From Paracoccus onubensis (lineage in GTDB: Bacteria > Pseudomonadota > Alphaproteobacteria > Rhodobacterales > Rhodobacteraceae), in assembly GCF_003591515.1 (NCBI RefSeq), contig NZ_QZCG01000001.1, positions 310,001 to 374,000 on the forward strand: DNA of 64,000 nucleotides, in the 5' to 3' direction. The notes under the pieces are model-generated. The model was not told the DNA's origin, did no database searches, and saw only the letters and a program-made list of their open reading frames with translations. The position numbers and the translations under genes are program-made. Shown one piece after another: positions 17,685-26,993 of the stretch; position 1 is the stretch's first letter, and every line of letters begins with the position of its first letter.

Positions 17685-18932
17685 ATGTCTGCATTTCCCG
17701 ATTTTGCCGCAATCGAGGCCATGGATGCCACGGATCCGCTGCGCTCCATGCGCGCGCGTTTCGTGCTGCCGCGGGGCGTCATCTATCTTGACGGCAATTC
17801 CCTTGGGGCCGCCTCGACCGCTGCTTTCGCCGAATTGCAAAGCGCAGCGACAGAGGAATGGGGGCAGGAGCTTATCCGCAGCTGGAATACCGCGGGCTGG
17901 TTCGACATGCCGCTTGACCTTGGGGATCGCGTCGGGCGTCTTATCGGCGCTGCCGCCGGTCAGACAGTTGTCTGCGACACGACCTCGATCAATATCTACA
18001 AGTTGCTGCATGCCGCGCTTGCCCTGCGGCCGGATCGGTCGGTGATCGTTTCCGAAGGCGGCAGCTTTCCGACCGATATCTACATGGCCGAGGGCGTGGT
18101 TGCGACGCAGGCAGATGCATCGCTGCGCCTTGAAGGCGTGGACGCGCCGGATATCGAAGAACTGATCGATGGCGATGTTGCGGTGGTTCTGGTCAACCAT
18201 GTCAACTACAAGACCGGTGAGCTGCGCGACATGGCGAAGCTGACGCGGAAGGCCCATGCGAATGGCGCGCTGGTCATCTGGGATCTCTGTCACAGCGCGG
18301 GGGCGCTGCCGGTCGGGCTTGACGGCGCGAATGTCGATTTCGCCGTCGGCTGCACCTATAAATATCTGAACGGCGGCCCCGGCGCGCCTGCTTTCATCTA
18401 TGCCGCTGAACGGCATCACGGCGACATTCGCCAGCCGCTCAGCGGGTGGTGGGGCCATGCCCGGCCCTTCGCTTTCGAACAGCGCTATGCCGCAGGCGAA
18501 GGAATCCGGCGCTTCCTGTGCGGGACGCAACCGATCCTTTCGCTTCGCGCGTTGAAAGGCGCGCTGGATATCTGGGACGAGGTCGACATGGCTGCGCTGC
18601 GGGAAAAAAGCCTGCGCCTCACCGATCTTTTCATCGCGCTTGTCGAAGGGAAATGCGCGGGTCACGGGCTGAAACTTGAAAGCCCGCGCGACGGAGCGAG
18701 ACGCGGCAGTCAGGTTTCGTTCAGCCATCCGAATGCCTATGAGATCATGCAGGCACTGATCGCGCGGGGCGTCATCGGCGATTTTCGCGCGCCCTCGACC
18801 ATGCGCTTCGGCTTCACGCCGCTTTACACCAGCTATGCCGATCTGTGGCATGCGGTCGACATTCTTGAAGATATCCTGCGCCACGATACCTGGCGGGAGG
18901 CACATTTCGGTATCCGGGCCGCCGTGACCTGA
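17685..18932 (+). CDS. kynU: Kynureninase
   Basis: A 415-residue PLP enzyme of the kynureninase family. It hydrolyses L-kynurenine to anthranilate and alanine in tryptophan catabolism. The PLP lysine is K226 in GCTYKYLNGGPG; D200 and H203 in WDLCHSAGALPV are the usual cofactor and substrate contacts. Length equals the family norm. The start follows AAGGACCGCGCCCC. No kynA or kynB is seen here, so the rest of the pathway lies elsewhere, or the enzyme serves salvage of kynurenine-like compounds brought in by the adjacent importer (inference). Confidence 0.93.
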   Translation: MSAFPDFAAIEAMDATDPLRSMRARFVLPRGVIYLDGNSLGAASTAAFAELQSAATEEWGQELIRSWNTAGWFDMPLDLGDRVGRLIGAAAGQTVVCDTTSINIYKLLHAALALRPDRSVIVSEGGSFPTDIYMAEGVVATQADASLRLEGVDAPDIEELIDGDVAVVLVNHVNYKTGELRDMAKLTRKAHANGALVIWDLCHSAGALPVGLDGANVDFAVGCTYKYLNGGPGAPAFIYAAERHHGDIRQPLSGWWGHARPFAFEQRYAAGEGIRRFLCGTQPILSLRALKGALDIWDEVDMAALREKSLRLTDLFIALVEGKCAGHGLKLESPRDGARRGSQVSFSHPNAYEIMQALIARGVIGDFRAPSTMRFGFTPLYTSYADLWHAVDILEDILRHDTWREAHFGIRAAVT

Positions 18933-19034
18933 CCGGATCGGCGTGCGATACGGGGATTTGCATGCCACAATGGACTGTTTCGCCGGAGGCGGTTACTTGA
19001 TCGGTGCCGGTTCCACTCGAAAGGTCGCCATTTC

Positions 19035-19973
19035 ATGCTATCGAATATCGTCGTCGTTCTGCCGATCTTCGCCCTGATCTTCACCGGCTGGATCGCGGCC
19101 CGCTGTGATGTGCTTGGCCTCGAGGCGACGCGCGGGATCAACCGCATGGTGATCTATCTCGCCCTGCCGGCGATGCTGTTCGATATCATGGCCAATGCCG
19201 ATCCGGGCGAGATCTGGCGGCCCGGTTTCATCTCGGCCTTCCTGATCGGTTGCGGAGCCGTCTTTGCCGCGACCCTGGCCCTGAGGCTGAGGCAGGGAAG
19301 CCATCTGGCGGATGCCGCGATCGACGGGTTGAATGCCGGTTACGCCAATGTGGGTTTCATGGGCTTTCCGCTGGTTGCGGAAATTATCGGTCCCGAGGGG
19401 CTGGCGGCGACGCTGATCGCGACCATCATCACCGCCTGCATCCTTTTCGCCGCCGCGATCATCCTGATCGAAATCGCCCTGAAAAGCGAGGCGCGAAGGC
19501 GGGACATCGCCCGCAAGACGGCCCTGTCGCTGGTCAGGAACCCGTTGCTGATCGCGCCCCTGCTGGGTGCGGGTTTCATGATCGGCGGATTTACCATGCC
19601 GCATGCGCTGGATGTCTATCTTACATTGCTTGGAGGGGCGGCGGCTCCCTGCGCGCTTGTGGTGCTGGGCCTGTTTCTGGCCCAGAATTCAGGCCGTCGC
19701 CCGCGTGCGGGCGGCGGGGTGCAGGCCGCGTTGATCGGATTGAAGCTGATCGGTCAGCCGCTGGTCACTTGGATCGTGGCGGTGCCGGTGCTGGGCCTGC
19801 CGCCGCTGATGGCGCAGACCGCCGTCCTGCTTGCGGCGCTGCCGACCGGCACGGGGCCGTTCATGCTGGCAGAGTTTCATGAACGGGAAGCGCTGCTTAC
19901 CGGGCGGGTGATCCTGATCTCGACCGTGCTGTCGCTGATAAGCCTGCCGCTGCTCATGGCAGCCTGGCATTGA
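19035..19973 (+). CDS. AEC family transporter
   Basis: A 312-residue inner-membrane carrier of the auxin efflux carrier/malonate transporter family with about ten helices. The conserved NAGYANVGFMGFPLV stretch in the fourth segment and the C-terminal LPTGTGPFML crossover are diagnostic. Family members move small organic acids or auxin-like compounds. It follows kynU after 102 bp on the same strand, so export of anthranilate or a related aromatic acid is possible but unproven. Confidence 0.88.
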   Translation: MLSNIVVVLPIFALIFTGWIAARCDVLGLEATRGINRMVIYLALPAMLFDIMANADPGEIWRPGFISAFLIGCGAVFAATLALRLRQGSHLADAAIDGLNAGYANVGFMGFPLVAEIIGPEGLAATLIATIITACILFAAAIILIEIALKSEARRRDIARKTALSLVRNPLLIAPLLGAGFMIGGFTMPHALDVYLTLLGGAAAPCALVVLGLFLAQNSGRRPRAGGGVQAALIGLKLIGQPLVTWIVAVPVLGLPPLMAQTAVLLAALPTGTGPFMLAEFHEREALLTGRVILISTVLSLISLPLLMAAWH

Positions 19974-20065
19974 AGCTTGCGATGCGCCGTGCATGCGATG
20001 CCATGAAAACGACCAAAGACCGATAAATCCTGCAGAGCCCGGACATGTGGCAGGCGGGCGGCAGG

Positions 20066-20305
20066 TCAGGCAAGCGTCCCGATAAAGAAGCCGATTGCCG
20101 CGAATATCAGTCCGAACAGGATTGCGTTCTGCGTGAATGACTTATGCGGACCGAAAGGCGCGGTGTCGGGATTACGGCCCTTGCCGGCCAGAAAATCCTC
20201 TTTCCGCTTTTGATGGGCTGCCTGCAGGTGCTGCATGCGGAATACCAATGCGATGACTGGCCCGCCCAGAAGACCCATGATGAGGGCCATGATGATGGAT
20301 TGCAA
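20066..20305 (-). CDS. Small membrane protein, 79 aa
   Basis: A 79-residue protein with two hydrophobic helices (about 4-23 and 58-77) joined by a basic, hydrophilic loop (HQKRKEDFLAGKGRNPD). The start is a TTG at 20305 with AAGGAG seven bases upstream; an ATG at 20290 is the alternative. No family is recognised. It is downstream of, and on the same strand as, nsrR, but separated by 225 bp. Confidence 0.6.
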   Translation of the reverse strand: MQSIIMALIMGLLGGPVIALVFRMQHLQAAHQKRKEDFLAGKGRNPDTAPFGPHKSFTQNAILFGLIFAAIGFFIGTLA

Positions 20306-20530
20306 TTGATCACTCCTTTTTGCCGTCAGTCATATCCAGACCACGGATGGCCGGGATACGTTCCCTCCTGATTATTTATGAAGTCTTCCGTTCGAAATTC
20401 ACAGGTTTTTCATGCCGAGCGCCGCAAGACGCCGCGAAGCTCGTGCCGTCGGTTCCTGAATGGCCGCAATATCGGGCAGTCTGCCGGAACAGGGGGTGCC
20501 GGGACAGGCGAACGGTCTATTGGCCCTTAC

Positions 20531-20977
20531 CTACGCGACCTTATTCGCGTCCTGTCCGGCAAGAGATTTCAGGATCAGATCAAGAATTTCCCGCGAACGC
20601 ACCAGATCGGAAAGCGGATAGCGATCCAGCGTCTGCATGAAAGCCTCGGCTGCCTCTGCCAGGATTCGTGGCAGGGTGCAGGCCGGCGCGATCACGCAGC
20701 CGGCGCATTCGACAAGCGCAGCATGCCCTTCGGTATGCCGGACGATCTCGCCTATGGTGACTTCCCCGGCAGGTCTGCCCAGCCTGACGCCGCCATGTCT
20801 TCCGCGAACGGTTTCGATAAAGCCCGCGCGGGCAAGATCGTTGACGACTTTCATCAGATGATTCTGCGAAATGGCATGAGCATCCGCGATCTCCCGGATC
20901 GAGGAAAGTTCGTCCGGGCGGGCCGCAAGATGCGTCATCAGGCGCAATGCGTAATCGGTATAGCGGGTCAGCTTCAT
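20531..20977 (-). CDS. nsrR: Rrf2 family nitric-oxide-sensing repressor
   Basis: A 148-residue Rrf2 protein with winged helix at the N-terminus (YTDYALRLMTHLAAR, then SQNHLMKVVNDLARAGF). Three cysteines, C91, C94 and C100, in ECAGCVIAPAC have the arrangement that binds the NsrR iron-sulfur cluster. Nitric oxide destroys the cluster and relieves repression. It is divergent from the flavohaemoglobin gene, with two AT-rich dyads in the gap that fit NsrR sites. The gene neighbourhood and cysteines together make NsrR the best call over IscR. Confidence 0.93.
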   Translation of the reverse strand: MKLTRYTDYALRLMTHLAARPDELSSIREIADAHAISQNHLMKVVNDLARAGFIETVRGRHGGVRLGRPAGEVTIGEIVRHTEGHAALVECAGCVIAPACTLPRILAEAAEAFMQTLDRYPLSDLVRSREILDLILKSLAGQDANKVA

Positions 20978-20988
20978 TTTGTCACATT

Positions 20989-21009
20989 ACATGCATCTTA
21001 TTCGCATGT
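20989..21009. promoter_or_regulatory. Candidate NsrR site 1
   Basis: Dyad ACATGC-N9-GCATGT in the nsrR-hmp divergent gap, 12 bp from the nsrR start codon. It contains ATGCATCTT, which matches half of the enterobacterial NsrR consensus. It is placed to autoregulate nsrR. Confidence 0.65.
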
Positions 21010-21017
21010 ATATGATC

Positions 21018-21045
21018 GCATATAAGATGTAAAAAATATGCATGT
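21018..21045. promoter_or_regulatory. Candidate NsrR site 2
   Basis: GCATAT-N12-ATATGC dyad, overlapping AAGATGTAAAA and ATGCATGT half-sites, ending 15 bp before the hmp start codon. The position suits repression of hmp. Confidence 0.65.
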
Positions 21046-21060
21046 ATAAGGATGCCCTCC

Positions 21061-22254
21061 ATGTCGAACCATCTTTCCGCTGAAACCATTGCCGTCGTGA
21101 AGGCCACCGTGCCCGCCATTGCCGAGCATGGCGCGACGATCACCGAGGTCATGTATCGGCGCCTGTTCGAGGACGAGCATATCGCGCGTCTTTTCAACCA
21201 GGCGAACCAGAAAAGCGGCACGCAGCGTTTCGCGCTGGCGAATGCCGTTCTGGCTTATGCGCAGAATATCGACAATCCGGGGGCGCTTGCATCGGCGGTC
21301 GAACGGATCGCGCAGAAGCATGTCGGTTATGCGATCCTGCCCGAGCATTATCCCTATGTCGCGACTGCGCTGCTTGGCGCCATCGAGGAGGTGCTTGGCG
21401 AAGCCGCGACGCCGGAAATTCTTGCTGCCTGGGGTGAGGCCTATTGGTTCCTTGCGGATATCCTGAAGGGACGCGAGGCCGGCATTCGCAAGGAAATCGA
21501 CGCGCAGACCGGGGGGTGGATCGGATGGCGCCATTTTGCCATCACGGAAAGGCGGGCTGAAAGCGACCAGATCATGTCCTTCACGCTGCGACCTGAAGAT
21601 GGCGCGCCGGTCATCCGGCACAGGCCGGGACAATATCTGACCCTTCGTTTCGACATGGCGGGGCTGAAAGGCGTGATCAGGAATTATTCGATTTCCTGCG
21701 GGCCGAACAACGATCACTACCGGATCACCGTCAAGCGCGAGCCGGAAGGGGAAGCGTCGGGATTCCTGCATGACCGGGCCGAAATCGGCAGCATTTTCGA
21801 GTTGACCGCACCGGCGGGCGATTTCTACCTTCGCGAGGTTCCCGATCGGCCGGTTGTGCTGCTTTCGGGCGGTGTCGGGCTTACGCCGATGGTCAGCATG
21901 CTCGAGGAAATCGCAGATAAGCATAAAGCGCTGCCTGCCTATTTCATTCACGGCACGACAGATCGCCATAGCCACGCCCTTGCCGCCCATATCCGCCAAC
22001 TTGCGCGGCGGCACGGCAATACAGAGATCGCGACCTTCTACGAACGGATGGAGCCGGCCGATGCCGCATATGAGGGATATATCTCTGTGGACTGGCTCAA
22101 ATCCGAACTGCCGCTGAATGAGGCGGATATTTTCCTCTGCGGTCCCAGACCGTTCCTCCGGCATTACGTTTCCAGCCTGATCGGCGCGAATGTGTCGCCG
22201 GATCGCATTCATTATGAATTCTTCGGGCCTACGGACGAAATACTTGCCGCCTGA
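21061..22254 (+). CDS. hmp: Flavohaemoglobin (nitric oxide dioxygenase)
   Basis: A 397-residue protein (E. coli Hmp has 396). It has an N-terminal globin domain (about 1-140) with the proximal histidine in QKHVGYAIL, an FAD domain with RNYSISCG, and an NAD(P)H domain with LLSGGVGLTPMVSML and FLCGPRPFLRHY. It converts nitric oxide and oxygen to nitrate. Two in-frame ATGs occur; the second (21061) is nine bases from AAGGA and gives the family length, while the first (21052) abuts the ribosome site. It is paired with divergent nsrR. Confidence 0.95.
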   Translation: MSNHLSAETIAVVKATVPAIAEHGATITEVMYRRLFEDEHIARLFNQANQKSGTQRFALANAVLAYAQNIDNPGALASAVERIAQKHVGYAILPEHYPYVATALLGAIEEVLGEAATPEILAAWGEAYWFLADILKGREAGIRKEIDAQTGGWIGWRHFAITERRAESDQIMSFTLRPEDGAPVIRHRPGQYLTLRFDMAGLKGVIRNYSISCGPNNDHYRITVKREPEGEASGFLHDRAEIGSIFELTAPAGDFYLREVPDRPVVLLSGGVGLTPMVSMLEEIADKHKALPAYFIHGTTDRHSHALAAHIRQLARRHGNTEIATFYERMEPADAAYEGYISVDWLKSELPLNEADIFLCGPRPFLRHYVSSLIGANVSPDRIHYEFFGPTDEILAA

Positions 22255-22504
22255 CTTTTCAGTCTCGGGTGGGGCGTTGTTGAATCGGAAACGCCGGTCA
22301 CTTGCGTCCCGCGATGGCCGGGGGCCAGCCCCCGGACCCCCGAGGTATTTGGACAAAGAAGAAGGGAGGGAGAGATACCGGGCAGGCGCGATATGCTTTG
22401 ATGGGGGGCCGGGTTTTGCCCTTGCGGAAACTCACGCCGCCTGCTCTGGCGGTTCCGCCTTATCCCGGCCGGGATGAAACTGGCTCAGAATGCGGCGGGG
22501 CTAT
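22255..22504. other. Convergent gap with hairpin and copy B of the 3' element
   Basis: The 250-bp region between hmp and the convergent kinase gene contains a GC hairpin at 22318-22335 and the element at 22342-22365. No gene is evident. Confidence 0.6.
22318..22365 (+). repeat. 3'-end element, copy B, with hairpin
   Basis: Hairpin with arms CCGGGGG and CCCCCGG around CCAG at 22318-22335, then CCCC and the 24-base element at 22342-22365 in sense orientation after hmp. It may act as a terminator or mRNA 3'-end stabiliser. Confidence 0.8.
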
Positions 22505-24106
22505 TCATCCAAACGACCTGCCAACATCCTGCAAGGCGCAGAATGCGTCATAGCGCCTTTGATGAAGCGCCCCGGTTTCGGCAGAAGGCATATATTCGGA
22601 TGATCTTGCCGACATGCTTTTCATTGCTTCTGGCATTGTGGCGTAAACTCCGGCCGCGACGGCGCCAAGGATGGCGGAACCGGCCAGCACCGGCTCTTCC
22701 GCCTGTACCGAGACCAGCGGCTTGCCCGCCGCATCCGCAATAAGCTGACGCACCAGCGGCGACTGCCCCGCTCCGCCCGAGATGACGATCCGCTCGACCG
22801 AGGCTCCGGCGCGGTCCTGGGCTTCGATGATCTGGCGCAGGCCATAGCCGATGCCGGAAAGCCCGGCGATATAAAGCGCCACGAGATTGTCGATGTCGCG
22901 CTCCATTCCAAGCCCGGCGATGATCGCGCGGGCATGGGGATCGCCGAAAGGGGCGCGGTTGCCCAGAAATTCCGGAACGACATGCAGCCCGCCGGCCAGA
23001 TGGATGGCGTCCGAGCTTGTGGCGACCGCCGCCTCTGCGCACTCGGCCAGCCAGACCGGCAATGCCCGATCCGCGTCCTGCGCCGCCTTGTTCGCCTCGG
23101 CGGCGGCGGGGTGGAATGACAGAAGATGATCCATCGCCGCACCGGCTGCGGATTGCCCGCCTTCGTTCAGCCACATGCCCGGCACCATCGCCTGATAATA
23201 GGGACCCCAGACACCCGGTACGAAGACCGGTTCATCCGTCGATGTCATGGTGCAGGACGACGTGCCAAAGACATAGGCGAGATTCGATTGCGGCGTTCCC
23301 TGAACACCCACGGTACCGATCCCTCCGGCATGGGCGTCGATCAGCCCGGCGGCGACCGCTGTGCCGGGTCGTAGCCCGAGATCACCTGCCGCCTGTTCCG
23401 ACAGACCCTGACCCAATGCGGTGCCGGGCGCGACGACATTCTGGCCGATCCGGGTGAAATCCTCATCCGCCAGTTCGTTCAGGCCGATCCGGTGAAAGTA
23501 ATCGGGATCCCAGCGGTTCTCATGCGCCAGATAGGTCCATTTGCAGGTGACCGTGCAGGCCGAACGGGAAAGATCGCCGGTTGCCCGCCAGCTCAGGAAA
23601 TCGGCGAGATCCAGGAATTGCCATGCATTGGCATAGGTATCCGGAAGGTTCTCCTTCAGCCATAACAGCTTGGGCGTCTCCATCTCGGGCGAGATCACGC
23701 CGCCGACATAGCGCAGGACCGGATGGCCGGTGGCGTTGATCCGTTCCGCCTGTTGAATGGCGCGGTGGTCCATCCAGACGATGATATTCCGCTGCGGATC
23801 GCCCGACGGGCTGACGGTCAAAGCCTTGCCGTCTTCGCCCAGCACGACCAGCGAACAGGTCGCGTCGAAGCCGATCCCCCTGACATCGGCCGGATCGATT
23901 CCGGCCTTGCCAAGCGCCTCGCGGGTCGAGGCGCAGACGGCGGACCAGATATCCTCGCTGGATTGCTCGACGATATCCGCGCCCTCGCGCCAGATCGTGA
24001 TATCCCGCTTGGCCACGGCCAGCATGTGCCCGGCGGCATCGAAAATCCCGGCCCGCGCGCTGCCCGATCCGACATCCACGCCCAGGAAAAACCCTTGCTT
24101 CGTCAT
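22505..24106 (-). CDS. FGGY family carbohydrate kinase, probable D-ribulokinase
   Basis: A 533-residue FGGY sugar kinase. The N-terminal ATPase motif GVDVGSGSARAGIFD, the central GLIDAHAGGIGTVG and the C-terminal ISGGAGQSPLVRQL are all of ribulokinase type. The adjacent dehydrogenase matches ribitol 2-dehydrogenase closely, so D-ribulose from ribitol is the probable substrate, giving D-ribulose 5-phosphate. The ATG at 24106 follows GGAGGAAACC. The gene is last in the transporter-dehydrogenase-kinase operon. Confidence 0.88.
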   Translation of the reverse strand: MTKQGFFLGVDVGSGSARAGIFDAAGHMLAVAKRDITIWREGADIVEQSSEDIWSAVCASTREALGKAGIDPADVRGIGFDATCSLVVLGEDGKALTVSPSGDPQRNIIVWMDHRAIQQAERINATGHPVLRYVGGVISPEMETPKLLWLKENLPDTYANAWQFLDLADFLSWRATGDLSRSACTVTCKWTYLAHENRWDPDYFHRIGLNELADEDFTRIGQNVVAPGTALGQGLSEQAAGDLGLRPGTAVAAGLIDAHAGGIGTVGVQGTPQSNLAYVFGTSSCTMTSTDEPVFVPGVWGPYYQAMVPGMWLNEGGQSAAGAAMDHLLSFHPAAAEANKAAQDADRALPVWLAECAEAAVATSSDAIHLAGGLHVVPEFLGNRAPFGDPHARAIIAGLGMERDIDNLVALYIAGLSGIGYGLRQIIEAQDRAGASVERIVISGGAGQSPLVRQLIADAAGKPLVSVQAEEPVLAGSAILGAVAAGVYATMPEAMKSMSARSSEYMPSAETGALHQRRYDAFCALQDVGRSFG

Positions 24107-24124
24107 GGTTTCCTCCGGTTGCAC

Positions 24125-24853
24125 CTACAGATCGACGCTGTTGGGCAGGATGACGAGATCGCGGATCACCACGCCGCGCGGACGGGTCAGCATGAACAGC
24201 ACCGCATGCGCGACCTCTTCTGGCTGCATCAGCGAGCCATTGGCCAGCGCCTCTTCCATCTTGGCCTTGGGCCAGTCGTCAAGCAGCGCGGTAACGACCG
24301 GGCCGGGAAGCACCGCGCCCATGCGGATGCCGTGCTGCGACACCTGCCGCCGCGTTGCGTGCAGAAATGCCTGCACGGCGAATTTCGAGGCGGTATAGAC
24401 CGGCTCCCACACCACGGGGATGACGCCCGCCACCGACGAGGTGAAGATCACATCGCCGGTCTTGCGCTCGATCATGCCGGGCAGCACCGCCCGCACACAG
24501 CGAAAGGCCGCATTGATATTCAGATGCAGCATGCGGTCCCACTGATCGGGATCGCCCTCGGAGGCTGCTCCGCCGACATAGGCCCCGGCATTTGCGTGCA
24601 GGATGTCCAGCGGTCCGGCGATCCTGCCGATCTCATCCGCCATGCCGTCGACCTGCGCGCCATCCATCAGGTCAAGGACCAAGGGCTTCGCATTCGGTCC
24701 CAGTTCCTCGCATAGCGCGGTCAGCCTGTCTTCGGCCCGGTCGATCAGGACGACGGTTGCGCCCTCGGACAGCATGGCTTTCGCGCAGGCAAGCCCGATC
24801 CCCGAGGCGGCGCCCGTGACCGCAGCCACCTTGCCTTGCAATTCTTCGCTCAT
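24125..24853 (-). CDS. rbtD: Ribitol 2-dehydrogenase (SDR family)
   Basis: A 242-residue short-chain dehydrogenase with [15 protein letters not shown] cofactor motif, [14 protein letters not shown] and catalytic YTASK. Several stretches, for example [17 protein letters not shown] and [20 protein letters not shown], match what I recall of Klebsiella ribitol dehydrogenase almost word for word. The reaction is ribitol plus NAD to D-ribulose. AAGGAGAAACAACC precedes the ATG at 24853. It lies 18 bp upstream of the kinase gene and 12 bp after the permease gene. Confidence 0.92.
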   Translation of the reverse strand: MSEELQGKVAAVTGAASGIGLACAKAMLSEGATVVLIDRAEDRLTALCEELGPNAKPLVLDLMDGAQVDGMADEIGRIAGPLDILHANAGAYVGGAASEGDPDQWDRMLHLNINAAFRCVRAVLPGMIERKTGDVIFTSSVAGVIPVVWEPVYTASKFAVQAFLHATRRQVSQHGIRMGAVLPGPVVTALLDDWPKAKMEEALANGSLMQPEEVAHAVLFMLTRPRGVVIRDLVILPNSVDL

Positions 24854-24865
24854 GGTTGTTTCTCC

Positions 24866-26116
24866 TTATGCGCGGCCATGGCTGGCGCGGGATTGACGGG
24901 CCAGCGAGTCGACGACAACGGCGATGGCAAGGACCGCGCCGGTAATCATGTAGCGCAGGGACGAGCTGAGATTCAGCAGTGTCAGCCCGTTTGAAATCGC
25001 CTGAATCACCAGAATGCCGAGCAATGCCGACCATGCCGATCCCCGCCCTCCGAAAAGCGAGGTGCCGCCGATTACAGCCGCCGCGATGGCGTTCAGGTTC
25101 ACGTCGCCCGTCCCCGCCTGCTGGCTGGACGAGGCCAGCCGCGCCGCCGACAGCACACCGCCCAACGCGGCCAGTGTCGAGCACAGCATGAAGGCCGACA
25201 GCCGGATCCGGTTCACATTGATCCCCGAACGCCGCGCCGCTTCGGTGTTTCCGCCGACCGCGAACATCGAGCGGCCCCATTTGGTGCGGGTAAGCGCATA
25301 GTTCATGATGACGACCAGCAGGACGAACAGCCCGAACATATAGGGCACGCCGCGTCCCTGATTCAGATAGATGACCGCAATCAGCAGCGCTGCCGTCAGC
25401 ATTGCGGTCTTGGCGATCAGCACGCTGATCCCGGCATTCGACAGATTCGCCGCTGCCCGCAACCGCATGGTGCGCAATCCCTGCGCCAGCATGACAATCC
25501 CCGGCACTACTGCCAGAGCATAACTGAGCCATGCGGGCATGATCAGGATCTGACCGAACCGGACCAGCGGCGAGCTGTAGCTAAGGTTGATCGAGCCGGT
25601 CGGCCCAAGGATGTAAAGCTGCATCCCCAGCATCGCCAGCAAACCGGCCAGCGTCGAGACGAAGCTGGGCATGCCGAAGCGGTTCAGCAACATCCCGTAG
25701 ATCAGCCCCATCACCGCGCCCGCAGATAATGCGGCAAGAATGGCCACCACGACCGGCAGGCCCATATTGATCCACAGCACGCCGACCATCGCCGAGGCGA
25801 GGCCGCTCATCGAGCCAACCGACAGATCGATCTGGCCAAGCATCAGCACGCAGACGATGCCCAGCGAGATGCAGCCGATGGCGGCGGCGTCGAATAGCAG
25901 GTTCACCAGATTGTTCGGAGCCAGAAAGACCGGGTTCAGCGAGGTGAAGACCACCGCGATCAGCACCAGTCCCACGGCCACCGGCAGCATTCCCAGATCG
26001 CCGGAACGGACGCGGTCGACAAAGGCGCGGACCGCGCCCGAGATGCCCTCGTCATGGCGCACGCGGCTGTCCGAGCGGTCAAGGGCGGGTGAGGTCTTGG
26101 GATCGGGCATGGTCAT
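24866..26116 (-). CDS. Sugar/polyol ABC transporter permease (CUT2, RbsC-like)
   Basis: A 416-residue inner-membrane permease of the ribose/fructose (CUT2) family with ten or so helices. A long cytoplasmic N-terminal stretch precedes the first helix, and the conserved LFGGRGSAWSALLGI and LIYGMLLNRFGMPSF segments are present. It overlaps the ATPase stop by four bases. Probably imports ribitol with the neighbouring subunits. Confidence 0.9.
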   Translation of the reverse strand: MTMPDPKTSPALDRSDSRVRHDEGISGAVRAFVDRVRSGDLGMLPVAVGLVLIAVVFTSLNPVFLAPNNLVNLLFDAAAIGCISLGIVCVLMLGQIDLSVGSMSGLASAMVGVLWINMGLPVVVAILAALSAGAVMGLIYGMLLNRFGMPSFVSTLAGLLAMLGMQLYILGPTGSINLSYSSPLVRFGQILIMPAWLSYALAVVPGIVMLAQGLRTMRLRAAANLSNAGISVLIAKTAMLTAALLIAVIYLNQGRGVPYMFGLFVLLVVIMNYALTRTKWGRSMFAVGGNTEAARRSGINVNRIRLSAFMLCSTLAALGGVLSAARLASSSQQAGTGDVNLNAIAAAVIGGTSLFGGRGSAWSALLGILVIQAISNGLTLLNLSSSLRYMITGAVLAIAVVVDSLARQSRASHGRA

Positions 26117-26904
26117 TGCTCCATCTCTTCCAGCTTGCGCGCGCGGCGGCGCGATACGGAATTTTCGGACGCGCCGGTAATCGCGGCGACCAGTTCTTCG
26201 TGGCTGGTTTCCTGCGTGAATACGCCATTGTTGCGGCCAAGGCGCAGCACCACGATGCGGTCGGCAACGGCGCGCACGTCTTCCATGTTATGCGAGATCA
26301 GCACAACGCCATGTCCGCGGTCCCGCACCCGTTCGATCAGGTTCAGCACCTCGGCGGTCTGCGCCACGCCAAGCGCGGCGGTGGGTTCGTCCAGCATGAT
26401 GATCTTCGGGTTCAGCAGCAGCGACCGGGCAATCGCGACGGTCTGGCGCTGCCCGCCCGACAGCGAGGCGATCGGCTCGCGGACCGAGGGGATACGGGCG
26501 GCAAGTTCCTGCAGCAATGTCCAGGCGCGGACCTCCATCTGCACCTCGTCCAGTGCCCATGGGCCGATTTCATGGCCCAGAAACAGATTGGCGACGACAT
26601 CGAGGTTTTCGCAAAGCGCCAGATCCTGAAAGACCGTGGCGATTCCCATTTCCAGCGCGGTGCCGGGACTGTCCAGCGTTACCGGCTTGCCCATGAATTC
26701 GATGCTGCCGGCTGTGGGCTGATGGACACCGGCCAGAACCTTGACCAGTGTCGATTTGCCGGCGCCGTTATCGCCGACAAGCGCGACGACCTCGCCTGCA
26801 TGGATGTCCAGTTCGATATCGCTAAGCGCCGAGACTGCGCCGAACTGCTTGGACACGCCGCGCAATCTCAGGATCGGCTCTTGCGCCGTTGTCTGACTGG
26901 TCAT
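26113..26904 (-). CDS. Sugar/polyol ABC transporter ATP-binding protein, single domain
   Basis: A 263-residue ATPase: Walker A GDNGAGKSTLVK, signature LSGGQRQTVAIARSL, Walker B IIMLDEPTAALG, H-loop SHNMED. Many CUT2 systems use a duplicated ATPase of about 500 residues; this one has a single domain, as in the rhizobial fructose system FrcA. It would therefore work as a homodimer. The ATG at 26904 follows GGGAGGAAATCGA. It shares a four-base overlap with the permease gene. Confidence 0.93.
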   Translation of the reverse strand: MTSQTTAQEPILRLRGVSKQFGAVSALSDIELDIHAGEVVALVGDNGAGKSTLVKVLAGVHQPTAGSIEFMGKPVTLDSPGTALEMGIATVFQDLALCENLDVVANLFLGHEIGPWALDEVQMEVRAWTLLQELAARIPSVREPIASLSGGQRQTVAIARSLLLNPKIIMLDEPTAALGVAQTAEVLNLIERVRDRGHGVVLISHNMEDVRAVADRIVVLRLGRNNGVFTQETSHEELVAAITGASENSVSRRRARKLEEMEQ

Positions 26905-26993
26905 TCGATTTCCTCCCGGAATGCGGGTGCGCGCGGGACGAGCGCGCACCGTGTTCTTGGGGTTCCGTTTCTCAGGATGCCGGATTGCCGGAT

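Noticed and set aside
17649..18968. 439-codon open frame on the minus strand
   Set aside because: Antisense to kynU, whose catalytic residues and length are intact.
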